Shown piece after piece: positions 11,618 through 23,726 of a stretch of DNA of 64,000 nt. The stretch comes from Setoptus koraiensis (Eukaryota > Arthropoda). Under the pieces are notes generated by a model. The model did no database searches. It saw only the letters and a program-made list of their open reading frames with translations, and had not been told where the DNA came from. Made by a program: the position numbers and the translations under genes. The stretch is from NCBI GenBank assembly GCA_048013815.1, contig CM106586.1:9486001-9550000 (forward strand). Direction: 5' to 3'. Within the stretch, counting starts at the first letter, position 1. Every line of letters starts with the position of its first letter.

Positions 11618-12770
11618 GTCAGTGGCGGGCCGCAAACAAGGCTAACAAACGCACCAACAAACGCACCAACAAACAAACAAACAAACAAACTTTGGGCTAT
11701 TGGCTACATTGTTGGCGTCGATGACGAATAAACTAATGAAGCCAAGGCTGTGTCATTGTGAACATTGTGTGTCGAAATAGATACATTGTTGTGGTAGTAA
11801 AAGTGCGCCGATAACAGGCCGCATCCATTGAATTGACAGGGCCAACAATAGCAACACTGCATGTTATATAATGCATCACTGTAATGTTACATAATACACA
11901 AAGCGTTTGTTGCGGCGGTTGTTGCATTGTTGGCGTGTGTTATTGTCATGACACCACCGAACCGCTTGTCTACAAACAGGTGAAATTGACAATTGTTAGT
12001 TGTGTGACACAATTCAATTGATATGGAGCGATCACAAATCGATCGTTCACTCGTTCCAACGGAGCAGATCGTCGCAAAAACAATGCCCGCACACAACAAC
12101 AACAACAACAATCGGCTCGCTTGCCCGAGCTTCCATTGGCGCCATCTCGCGGTCTTGCCAACGAAAATTGCCAAGCGCGGTCCAACTGACCACCGACAAC
12201 AAACTCACTCACTGACAACAAACTGACTCACTGATTCGTTGCTGCATTGTTGCTGCTGGCCACTTTTACACTGCCGTTAATCACTTGCCTCAATCGATCT
12301 GCCGCCAACCGCTGGCCTCCGATTCACAATTGTCAATTGTCAGTCGATTCACCTGTTCACCTGTTGTGTACCTGCAACTTACAGGCTGTGAGTGTTAGGC
12401 CGACACAGTTGATCTCTGACACACTGCCCGCTGACACGCTGCCCGCCGACACACTGCATCCGATCAATGATTGGCAATAGTAATTGCAAATTGATAATTC
12501 ACAAACAAATAGCTTCGCATCACACAGTGAGCTAACGCGAGCGCTATGATGCAATCATAATTTTAATAATTATTGAAAAATTAATTAAATTGTAATAATT
12601 AATTAAAATTTCAATAATGATGAGCGCCAAACGATCGGTGTGCAGGGCGCAGATGAGCCCAAACAGGCATTTGTGAAACTGTCAGTCCAATAGCGAGCGA
12701 CAATTGAGCTGTCGGCTGTGCGGCAGCGACTTTTAAGCGCATCTTCAAAAGTTGACAATTGTTGTCAACT

Positions 12771-12818
12771 GTCACAAACGTCACAAACGTCACAAACGTC
12801 AAAAGTGTCAAAAGTGTC
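12771..12818. repeat. GTCACAAAC / GTCAAAAGT array
   Basis: Three GTCACAAAC-type units and two GTCAAAAGT units of about 9 bp. Confidence 0.85.
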
Positions 12819-13051
12819 AGCGCCGCTCACAACGGATCAGATTAGGTGAGCCGGTTATAACATCTCATTCGTACATTATGCGCATCGTTGGTCGCAACAA
12901 GCGACCCGCTCGCAAGCAGCGATGGTCGCCCGATGGTGGCACTTGTGGCGCTCACAATCATAGTATCACACTATTGTATCAAGTCATGAGCCCGACTTGT
13001 CATTGACTTGTGAGATGCGTCGTTGCGTCATTTGAGTCGCTGCCGGTCAAA

Positions 13052-13090
13052 CGAGCCCGGCCAACGAGCCCGGCCAACGAGCCCGCAAAC
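13052..13090. repeat. 13-bp array CGAGCCCGGCCAA
   Basis: Two perfect copies and one partial copy of the 13-mer. Confidence 0.85.
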
Positions 13091-13218
13091 GAGTGCCGTG
13101 GTGGCGAGCTGGCCAAATAACGTCATCGGGCCACTTGATAGTGCGACCATTAGATGACCATTACACATTTATGGAGTCTACCTGTGCGGCCAATTTGTTT
13201 GTTGTCGCTGGCTCGGTT

Positions 13219-13257
13219 GGGCTGGCTGTTTGGGCTGGCTGTTTGGGCTGGCTGTTT
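13219..13257. repeat. 13-bp array GGGCTGGCTGTTT
   Basis: Three perfect consecutive copies. Confidence 0.9.
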
Positions 13258-14017
13258 GTGCGCTGACTGAGCTGACTGCTCGAGCCGCATTCTCGACACA
13301 ATCGTCGCAAGCATCGCATTTGGAGATATCTGGACGATCAACAGTGTCGGACTTTGCAATTTGCGTGTAGTGTGTGTGTGTGTGTTGGCAAAGTGGCTCG
13401 CTGCCAGTATTGTGTGTCAACACCAGTGGACAGTGCTGGTGCCATACCGGCGTATGTATCTGTGCCAGTTTGATGTAATATAAATATAGACGCAGATATA
13501 ACAACAAATTAGACAGATAGAGAGAGATTTTTCATTATTGTGCCACTTGCCAGTTGCCGGCCTATGTTTTGGCTCATCTTGGGAGGCATAACATGAGGCT
13601 CGTCACAGTCACACTGACACCTGAAGGCAGCCAAAGCGATCTGATTAAGACACTGACTAATTAAGATCTTGATGACCTGCTGTCAGCCGCGAATCTCACA
13701 ATGTTTGCTCACAAGTCATCGTTGAGTGACTTGCTCACCATTGCCAACTGGGCACCTAGAATGCATTCCTCCAATCGTCGACTAGAATGCATCGCTCCAA
13801 TCGTCGAGTCACTCAATTCTCGATTCTCAATTCTCGTTCTTGCAAACACACGGACAGTCTATGTGCATGGGCAAGGCTCGTGGGCCAACAGCGTCGACAC
13901 TCTCGACTTGAGTGTGTCAACAGAGTTGCGAGTCGCGACATTATGAGCCTATTGGCCTATGAGATTGCCAACTCTTTCCAATTCAAATTTGTCACTTTTG
14001 TCACATTCGGCGCGTTT

Positions 14018-14061
14018 GTCGCGTTCGTCGCGTTCGTCGCGTTCGTCGCGTTTGTCGCATT
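14018..14061. repeat. 9-bp array GTCGCGTTC
   Basis: About five copies. The period is a multiple of three, so it keeps an open frame, but no protein domain is present. Confidence 0.85.
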
Positions 14062-15112
14062 TTCTCGATGGTTCCCTCGCGATTTTTCGCAATTTTTCAC
14101 CGATTTTTCGCAATCTTTCACACACACGGTTTGTGAAACCCTTCACATCACGCGATGGGACCGGGCCTCGACTCGAGGCCCTCGAGCTGCGGCGACAGGG
14201 GCCCAATCGTGGCGTATATCGCATAAGTATGTCGTATTATGCGACTCGTACATGCGTCGTGTCGTGGCGAGCCGAGCGGCCGACAATTTGGGCAGGCTGC
14301 CGGGCTCGGCCGGCCAGAGAGCGACCGCTCAGCGTGTGGCGCGGCCAGCTCCTCTCACCGCTTGTCTGACGGCGTCTCGCCAGACGAGCCTGCTGGTTGG
14401 CATTTGGCCGTTTGCAAATATAAATAGACGCAATAATTTATATAATTCATATAATGACCAACTTGTCTCACTTTGTCTGTGGGCAAGTGTTGGGCAAGTT
14501 GCGCAACACACAATAATACGCCGCCAAATGAAGTGTCTCGGCTGGCTGTGACAGAGCGCCGGACAGTCAGCTTAACCTGTCGGGCGAAATTCAATGAAAC
14601 GAATTTCGATGAAACGAAACTCAATGAGACGACACTCGCACACGATGAATGAAACGAGATCGAGCCGAATGGCCAATTGTAGCGACTGGTCGCAGGTTGA
14701 TCGCGAACTGCGCTCTTGATCCCAATCTCGTAATTAAGTCTCCAGATTAATTAACGCCCAGAACGAAGATTAGCGAGCGAGTAGGCAAAGGGTTAGCCAG
14801 CGGTATTAGTAGTTAATATTAGTAGGGCAGCCGATAGTTGCATTGCGGCGCTCTTTGCAGCGCGCTTCGGCCGCTCGACGGTTCGGCCGCTCGACGGAGC
14901 GGCTGCCAGCGACGGTCCGGCTGCCAGCGACGAGAGAACCGGATTTGGCCAACATGACAACCTGCGTTTATTATGCAACTTGCTCTTCTCTCGGCTGTTA
15001 TGCAGCCCGTCGCGACTGTTGCCAGTCCGGCCCGGCGCTGGCAGTTGCGCATGCGGTTGGCGTCGCGCAAATATTGTTAATATTTGGCTCACAGTTGGCC
15101 GGTCTGGCGCTG

Positions 15113-15240
15113 CCATTTCAACGATATTTCGGCGATATTTCAACGGTATTTCGGCCATGTTTAGGCGATGTTTTGGCGATATTTCAGCGGTGTTTCGGCC
15201 ATGTTTCGGCGGTTATTCGGCGATTTTTCGGCCATGTTGC
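15113..15240. repeat. ATTTCGGCGAT / TTTCGGCCATG array
   Basis: About ten degenerate units of 11-13 bp built on TTTCGGC or TTTCAACG. Confidence 0.8.
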
Positions 15241-15439
15241 ATACAGTGCAACAGCGCACATCGGGCATGTGGCCAGCGAAATGTGAGCGCCCTTTGGCCA
15301 CTTAATTTCACAAATTTCACAAATTTCACAAGCTTGTGCACTCGCGAGCCGGCCAGTCGATGCTCGTTAGCGGTCGGCGTGAGCGACGGCGACACAAACG
15401 GGCGCTCGCGGCGCACAAATAACGCACAATAAAAGCTCC

Positions 15440-15503
15440 CCATTCCTCCCGACGCGTCGCCAGTCCTCCCAACTCGTCGCCAGTCCTCCCGATTCCTCCC
15501 AAT
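15440..15503. repeat. CGTCGCCAGTCCTCCC array
   Basis: Three degenerate units of 10-20 bp sharing GTCGCCAGTCCTCCC. Confidence 0.85.
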
Positions 15504-15600
15504 GACGACCACTCACCGCCGGACAATGCGACCATAATCTGCCGGCAAATCGCAAGCGCATAGAGCGCGGTACGTGCTGCCGGCTCTCAAATGGCCTGAC

Positions 15601-15673
15601 GAGCAATAGGCGCCCGTGACGAGCAATAGGCGCCCGTGACGAGCAATGGGCGCCCGTGACGAGCAATGGGCGC
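15601..15673. repeat. 20-bp minisatellite GAGCAATAGGCGCCCGTGAC
   Basis: Three full copies with a single A/G difference and one partial copy. Confidence 0.95.
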
Positions 15674-16367
15674 ATCCGGTAACTCGATGATGGGCGCGCT
15701 GGACGAGAAGCAAGCGCACATTTGCACTCGTTTGTGTTGTCGTTTGAGATTCATGCAACAAGTGGTCAGTGCGCCATGAAACTGGTTTGCAGGCCAACAG
15801 GCGATATATTACTAATGTAATATTAGCGAGATGAGCAGATATTATCAAGTGGCAAGTGGCGCAAGTGGCCCGAATTGTGATGCTCGCTAATGGTGCCAGA
15901 ATGGCCAGAATTAGCCATTCTGGCAGTTAGCGAGAACAGTAGCAGTTGCACACAATGAGCGATATCTGTTACAATAATCATCACTTGTCAGAGCCAATCT
16001 CCGCTGCGCGCAATGCAACGAAATTCGCCGCAACCAGCCGCCACTCGTCGACTGCTTCGAATCTTTGTTCGCGACTCTTCGTTCGGAGCTTCTTCTCGGC
16101 TCTTTTCGCTCGGAGCGTCCCTTCGAAGCTTCCTTTCGACTTTCGACGCCCTCCGCGCAAAGCTTCGAGGGCTTGTGAGGCTTCGAAGGGCCACGCAAAC
16201 AGCACATTTAAGTGGATTAGTTGCGGCCACGATTTGGCGCTGCAGCGCGCAGGCCGCAGCATACGCCGGCAGCGGCCATTAAAGGGGCGGCCGGGATTAA
16301 TCATATCATCATCTTATATATCATCGTATTTTAATTTTGATTTCTTCGTTCTTTGACACACACTCTC

Positions 16368-16436
16368 GCAATGGGAACGCGACGCAATGTGAACGCGACG
16401 CAATGCGGACGCGACGCAATGTGGACATGACGCAAT
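16368..16436. repeat. 16-bp array GCAATGTGAACGCGAC
   Basis: Four consecutive 16-mers with one to three substitutions and a trailing GCAAT. Confidence 0.9.
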
Positions 16437-16893
16437 AGGAGTGTCGGTGCAGTGGGCCGCATTGTGAGCGGGCCAAGTGCAAAATTATTGGCCCTTGTTT
16501 TGGCCGTTGCGTAATCTGTCCTTGTTGTTGTCGGTTGTTGTTGTTGTTGTCTATTTGTTTTGCATTGGCTCAATTGGCCATAATACTGCATATGATGGCC
16601 AATTGAGCATATACACACACAGCGCGTCACCAAGCCGATCAAGGGCTTACAAGGGGCCGAAGTGGTCAGTCTGGCCAGCTTATAATTATTATTATTGTTA
16701 TTGCGTCATACAATAATAATAATGAATTATTCGGATTACGCAGCCAGTGCGAGCGGCCAGTGCGAGCGGTCAGTGTGAGCGGCCGGAATATAGCATTAGA
16801 GCGGCGAATAGTTTGCGGCACCTACTCAGTGTCCGGCCGGTCAGTGTGCTGGTCAGTGGTTGTTGTTTGGCGTGCCTGTTGCGTCACAATTGC

Positions 16894-16894
<1 letters not shown>

Positions 16895-16923
<29 letters not shown>
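16895..16923. repeat. CCAG tetranucleotide run
   Basis: About seven CCAG units. Confidence 0.9.
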
Positions 16924-16924
<1 letters not shown>

Positions 16925-18305
16925 CGTCCATTGTGCGCGCAACACAAAGCGCCAGTTATTACAAATAATATACTAATGATAATAATATAATAATGGCAGT
17001 GCCATACTACCTGTGATATAATTAGAGCAGCCGTTGGCAACGTCCATTGGCCCAATGGCGTTGGGCCAGTTGCACAGCGCATCGCACAGGTAGACGTAAT
17101 TGTAATAACTCAAGTTGGCAACATTATTATTTTTGCTGCTGCTCGCTATTCAGCAACCTGTTCCAGCCCAATTTGCTCGCCCGCCATTGGGCTAACCAAT
17201 GGCGGCCAACAGGTGAGTTGGGCCGCTCGCCAACAGGTGAGTTGGGCCGCTCACGGCCAACAGGTGAGCCCAATGGCGGGCGCAGTACGAACAGACGGGC
17301 GCAAGAGTGACTCACTTGAAGAGTGACGAGCTGCGAGCAAGTGCAAAGAGGATTAGACTGTCTAATTTAGACAGCGGGTAGCGATGCGACACAGCGACAC
17401 AGCGACGGCTGAGCGATTTGCTGAAAGGGGGCCTATAAAAGGGTTGCGCAATCTGTTTGCACAACAGCCCCCGACTCGCCGCACCACCCGCTCACCTGTT
17501 GAGCGGGCATGCGAACAGGTGAGCCATAGGCGAGCTATAGGTGAGCTCACAATCTAAATCACAGACTGTGTAGGATCTCACAAGATGATGGGCGCTTGTG
17601 GCGCCACCAGTGTACTATTACTATTTATTGCGCAACGATTGTGTACTGACAATGATTGTGAGTAGACTGGTGGCGGCCTATATCGACCAAAATGGTTGAC
17701 GCTCGCCGGCTTGCAAGGCCCACAATGGCACGCCAACATGAAGCATCCGCTGTGATGCAACGAGCGAGCGCCATCACAAACTAACGAGTTTAGCTACTAA
17801 TTTCGTCTCTTCTCGTCGAATTCATCGTCGTCTCGTCCAATTCATCGTCTCAAGTCTCGATTTGGTCGCCGGCGTATCGAGTGTGGATTTGTTCTCGGCG
17901 AACCTTGAACTTGACTCGTTGTTTGACACACACGCACAAATGATAATTAATAGGCCTTGCTCAATATCTCTAATGAGTGTGAGTGTGTCTACAGGCAGCC
18001 ACTAGTGTCGCCCGATTGTGCAATAGGCAGCCAATTGCAACAGGTGAGAACACCTTCGGATTTCGGCCAATCTGTTGGGCGAGCGACTAGGCGTTGCTGC
18101 CTTGTAACCTGAACTGGCTGCGTGTGTGTGTCAATGATCATTATTAACTTTTATTAAATTAATGTGTTAAGCCCCTATTCGATATTTTGTTTGTCTATGT
18201 TTTCGGAAATTGCTGCAAACTGGCTGCCGCAGTAGATATCGTGATGACGATATTAACATGATACATGCGCCGGCAGCAGCCTCCAGATCGCCACACAGCC
18301 ACCAC

Positions 18306-18392
18306 GACAGCAACAACAGCAACAGCAACAACATCAACAGCAACGACAGCAGCAACAACAACGGCAACAGCAACAACGGCAACAACCACCAC
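18306..18392. repeat. CAACAG / CAACGACAG tract
   Basis: About 85 bp of imperfect CAA/CAG triplets without a flanking domain. Confidence 0.85.
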
Positions 18393-18963
18393 GACAACGG
18401 CTAATTGTGAGCATGTCGAAATGTCTAGAAAGGCGAGAAAAGGGTTGAGAAGAAATTGCCCAAAATTGGCCGGTCGTCGCGCAAAAACAAGCCCACTGCT
18501 CACACATATTACACATTACACATATTATACATTGCATATTACACACATTATATATTCATGCGAATCACGAACCGATAATTTTAGCTGAAACTTAAGAAAT
18601 AGTTTTAAATAAAACAAAATCTCCTAGCGCATAAACTGGCTGGCGGCTGCCGGCCGACTGGCTTCGTCTGTCATTGTGTCGCTAAATTAAAACACACACA
18701 CTCAAGGCGCACAATCTATGAAACGCCAGGTTAGATAATAAATCAAATCAGATGGTGCTAAGCTTACCACCTCTGCATAAAAGTTACAACTAACGTTGCG
18801 TCAAGTAATAGATATAAGTCATGTTGTTGTCAAATGGAATCGTGTTTAAACTATTAAACTAGAATGAGATTATCAACCCCTTACTACTGCTATCTGTGTG
18901 CCCTTTGTAGTTGCAGTTGTGAGCAGTCGTCTCGCCCTGTGTCTCTCACAAGTCATACATGAC

Positions 18964-19035
18964 AACAGCAACAACAACGGCAACAACAGCAACAACAACA
19001 GCAACAGCAACAACAACGACAGCAACAACAGAGTG
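18964..19035. repeat. CAACAGCAA tract
   Basis: About 70 bp of CAA/CAG triplets, very like the tract at 18306. Confidence 0.85.
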
Positions 19036-20391
19036 TGCATTACGTAACAACAGGAGAAGATAAGATTGAGAGCAAATGTAGATGTAACCATTAGTAGCAT
19101 GCAAATGATTATTATATCTTGATAGAGATAGTCTTGGCTCATATTGATTGTTGACTATCACACAAGCGGCCATCTTTGCACCAGTGGTGCCAGTTGTAGT
19201 GGCAGTCGTGGCAGTGGTGCCAGTGGTCGTGGTGTCGGCGGTGGTGGCGAAACGTAATTACATCGACAACAGAGTTACTCCAACAACCAGGATGCGGGCA
19301 CCTTTTCGATTCGGTCCGGCCGAATTGCAAAACCAATTATCGGGCAAATTGCTCTCTCTCTCTTTCTCGTTCTGTCTGTCTCCACCAGGCTGGATTATCC
19401 CTATCCTCTCTGGCTGTCTCGCATATAAGCATGTCTCTCAATCAACTCTATATGCCAGCACAAGCTCACACAAATCGGTAGTTGTTGCGAGTTGATGAAT
19501 TTTAGATTGGCTAATAAATTAATATCATGTTGTTAGTCGTTATGTAAAAGTCCAAGTGCCATCAGCTTGCACCACAGGCACTCCGCGGGACGCCACACAC
19601 AACAACAACCACAACAGCAACATGATCACTGTATACCTAATGACATTTACATTTTTACACCATCATAAACCTGGAATTAACCCTTCCCTTACCTCATACC
19701 TAAACACACAATACTTATACCATCACGCTATAGGTATAACAACTTTGATCAATATAAATATATACTGTTCTAAAAACATACCAATTTACTTCACCATTCT
19801 CTCGGCAAGGTAGTTGATGAGACAATAAATTATTGTCACATTTGTTCGTGATAATTTGCATCTAGAATGAACCAATTACCAGCTCCAGTATATAGTGAGT
19901 AGTCTCGCTAGTAGTGAGTAGGCTTACTAGTTGAAACTATTAATCTCTATTCTAGGTCTAGTCACTATGATCCTTAAGCTAGATCATACATAACCTCTGT
20001 AAGCCGCTGTTAAACTACTATGCAACAGCAAGCATTGATTTGTGGCGACCAAATACCCTCAAACTTGAATAAGGTGACATATTCAAATAAACCGATTTAA
20101 CCTCACTCAGGCTCCACAAGCAAAAAGAAAATTCAAGTTCGTTCTTATCAATTGCTACTTTCCGCATTTGTATTTAATTTAAGTTTGGGCCTTTCGTACA
20201 AGAATCTCAATGACGCTTCTATATCATTATCAAAATAATCATTTGAACAGTTTGCAAACTGATTTTCTTATTCAGGAATCTCGAATCAGTTTGAACAGTT
20301 CATCTCATCATAAACCTTTTGGCGGACACATTTTCTTCAAATGTGCTACTTTATGTTTGTATCTTGATATTTGTAGCTGTTGTGTCATTGC

Positions 20392-23300
20392 TTATTGACT
20401 TCGTAGTAATAGTTGCATCTTCTTTTTCAGTATTCTTTCAAATTCCTTTATAGAATCGCTGTAGCTATCAACAAGTTTTGATTTGATGCTTCCAATGGTT
20501 GGAGCAGATTTCTACAAGTTAATGACAATGAACAGAAATAAAAGAAAATATGAGTTGTGTGATTATTACGTAGACATAAAGACATGACAGGACTAAAGAG
20601 ATCAAGATATTTGCAATGACCTACCTCACAATGCAATAGTTGACGCAAACCTCCGAGATCTGATTGGCTTAATGGTGTTTGGTCAGATATTAATTCAGGC
20701 AGTATCGTTGTACTCTCATCATTAGCTATTGCCTTGCAGTCTATAGTTTTCAGTAAGCTTAGCACCTTAGAGACTTGACCTTCAAATCGGTTAATCAAAT
20801 CATTAACGGACAGTTGCATGTTGTTTTTGTTTGTAACAATGGTTTGTTTAGACGCCGATGCTGACTGAGATGATGATTTATTAGCATTGGAAGATCCGCC
20901 CTTTGTTTTATGGTTTGTTGTTGCGCTGATTGGACTATTATTTACTTTCTCTAGTTGAGCGATAATCTGTTGTTGCATCTTAGGAGTGAGAGAAATCACT
21001 ATCATTATTCCTATAGATATGGTCTCTATGGTGACTGTCATTGCTGATAATACTTGTCTCATGTTTAACAAGCAAGTGGCCTTCCTAATACTGGCCTCAA
21101 GATCTGCATATATTTTCTCGAAATAACTATTGAAGCATTTCTTCATATCAGCAGTGGTTTCAGTCCCGCTAGTGCTTTTTATATAATAGTCAATCAGGTA
21201 TATTATCAGACTTAGGTGCTGGTCCATATTCACATAAGAACTTCTGAAAGGTGTAGCTTCGGGTTCGAGGTACGAGTGCATCTCTGAACATTTGTCACCA
21301 CCAGAAGGATGAATGCTTGCCAGTTTGGATTTAAGCTCAATCAATTTGTTTGAACTGTCTAATAGATTCTTGTGTATATCAGAGTTTTCGTTTACAGACG
21401 AAATATTTGAACTATAGCATATGGACACACATTTGATTATATGATACCTTACTTGCAACCAAAGAAGTTCATCGTTGTAAGACCTTTCAAGGCGTTCGGC
21501 GATCAACTTATTAGTCTGAGAATGTAGGCTTCTTAGTACTTTAAAATCACGATTATCTCTCACTTCATCCCAACTGTTATTTTGGTCAAAATCATGTAAT
21601 TGTTTCATGTCATAACTTGTTTGCCAGGTATTAGTCAAGAACATGGCTTCAGGATGGCTACCTATATTGAGTATTTTCACTACTACGCTTAAGATTGAAC
21701 ATTGCTTGTTGTTCAATGAATTGGCGAGTCTATCTTTGACATCGGTAAGTTGTTCAATCTGGGCGAATCGACAATTTCTATAGCTTGTTGTCAGACTGTC
21801 ATAACATTCCCTAAGGCCTACCATGTAAAACTTAGAACATGTTTGTAAGGATTCCTGAGAGGAACTATAATGTCCGCAATAGTATAATATGGGATTTAGA
21901 AGATGGCCTAGAGTGTCAATCTGAAAGTGTTTAATATCTAGCATCTCTAGAATTGAGGCACTTATCTTAGATGCACCAACAAAACCATATAACTTAAGTA
22001 AGGTTAACTTAATCAAATGGTTAGAGGGACTGTTGATCATTGCATTTTCCAGTATTACTAAAGTAGAAATAATCAAAGAGTTGGTCAGTAGGGATGTGTC
22101 GCTTGAGCTGATAGAATTTGTCAACAAGGAATTAACGGCTAAAATACAATAGTGGTCGACGGGCAGGAAATCAGTCCTTGGGTTATTTTTACCCAATCGT
22201 AGATTAGTTTCGTAAAGATGAATATACTTTTTAGCTAGTGAAGTTCTTTTGAATAAATCGTCTGAGGGTTGGTAATCCTTGAAACAATGGTCGAGCATAT
22301 GATAATTTAATAATATACTGAAGGCGGTAAAAGTGTTTTCATCTGACGAGGAAAGCAGCTTTTCGCACTCACTGTCCACCCAGGATTTCAAGTCTGCGAG
22401 AAGCTGAGATATATCTTCTTTTTTAAGTTGGCACTTGGACACCATGTATTCCATATCGTAAAAGCACGATAGCTTAACACTAAAGGATTGAAAGAAGTCC
22501 ATCAACAACATGTTAAGCGAGGGATATTTGGACATGCATTGATTCTTGCACAAAGGTACTGAATTTGCGGGCAAAGATGCTTCGTAAGTTTGGATCATAT
22601 GATTGAGTTCGATGCGAGCCATGAAAGGTCCCCTAATCATGTTTCTATTTTGTTTTGATGATGACCGTGACAGAACTTGCTGGTTCTTGACAGAGGATGG
22701 CAAATTTTTAGCGGGTTTCTGTGTCTGATGATTGCTCTCTAGCGCAATAAGACATTGACGTTCGACAATGTCGAAGCACTCGGCAAAGCTTGAGCCGGCT
22801 TTTGATGGAATGGAGGCCTGTTGGTCCTGTTGGGATTGTTGTTGCGGTTGCTGAGATGCGGCCTCAGTTTCAAGTAGCAGGGCACTCTTGAATAGTCCCT
22901 GATAATATTCTAATTGGTCTGGATAGTCTTGAATTAGTTTTGGAAAATAATGCTTAAATGCACGCGCAATGTACATACACATTTTCATATCCAAACAAAG
23001 ATATGCTTTTGCCCTAGTCAGTTTACCGAGATGATCGTTGTTACGTAAGCACTTTGTTTCTTCGAGCACACGATATTCCTCGTCGTACATGCCCAATTTG
23101 TGCAAAATCATAATATATAGCTCCACTTCTAGCTCTTCGTGCGTTTTCTCTTCGTCCATCATTTTTTTCATTTTTTTCTCTGCTAATGATAAGCAAACAC
23201 GCGCTAGTTTGTCTTGATTCTTGTAAACACGAGCCTGCATAACTAGCGACATGATGCCCCAAAACATATAAGGTCTCTTAGAGGAGTAGATTTTGTACAT

Positions 23301-23726
23301 GAACCTGGCTATCTCGTCTTGCTTTTGATAGTTACATGTTCTGACGTAGGCCATAAATAGATGTGCAAGTAGCTCTTCGTTTTTTGGATCCCTCTGGCGT
23401 GCTGCCTCGTACAAGTCAACGATTTTGTCCACTTGCGATGATTCCCTATAGCATATGGTCATTGTTTGCAGAGTGATCTCGTCCAGTTGCTCTGCCAGGC
23501 TGATCTCAGACAAAATCTCATTGGCTGCATCGTCTTTGGACAGGCGCAACAAGGCGAGCGATTTGAGTGCCTTGACACACTGGAGACCTTTGACTTTCTT
23601 CAGTAGTTTGTCGGCCTCTTGGACGGCCTTTTTGTTGCTGCCATTGTCCAGACAGTCATAGATGGGCTTGAGTCGCCTCTCAAGAGTGGAGGCATTGGTA
23701 ACGGTGTTGTTGCTTGAATTTACCAT
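20392..23726 (-). CDS. NAA25: N-alpha-acetyltransferase 25, NatB auxiliary subunit
   Basis: The non-catalytic, ribosome-anchoring partner of NAA20 in the NatB complex, which acetylates N-termini starting Met-Asp, Met-Glu, Met-Asn or Met-Gln. I read two coding exons: 23726-20625 and 20511-20392, joined across a 113-bp intron (GTAGGT...TTGTAG, 20512-20624). The product is 1073 residues, against about 970 in human. The N-terminus carries the family block ERRLKPIYDCLDNGSNKKA, then TPR-like helices (FMAYVR, FWGIMSLVMQAR). SWDEVRDNRDF lies in the C-terminal half, and the spliced tail reads KSKLVDSYSDSIKEFERILK, matching the family C-terminus. Reading through the intron instead gives an unrelated 58-residue tail. 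A 5'-UTR intron is likely at 23736-23854 (CAG/GTAA...TCTAG). Orthology is secure; the last join rests on consensus and family match. Confidence 0.95.

Larger units (their letters stand above)
10401..15500. other. Non-coding, repeat-rich region
   Basis: No supported gene. It is rich in GACAGTCAGCTG-type words and short arrays (listed separately). The longest open frames, up to 254 codons at 13787-14551, are low-complexity or shadow frames without domain motifs. Confidence 0.6.
15501..20391. other. Non-coding region preceding NAA25
   Basis: No supported gene. It is repeat-rich to about 19250. It becomes less repetitive from about 19500 and reaches the 3' end of NAA25 at 20392. CAGGTGAG or its complement occurs at 17210, 17234, 17261, 17491, 17516 and 18041. 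Confidence 0.6.

Noticed and set aside
13787-14551. 254-codon plus-strand open frame
   Set aside because: It runs through a 9-bp array and has competing open frames on both strands; no recognisable domain.
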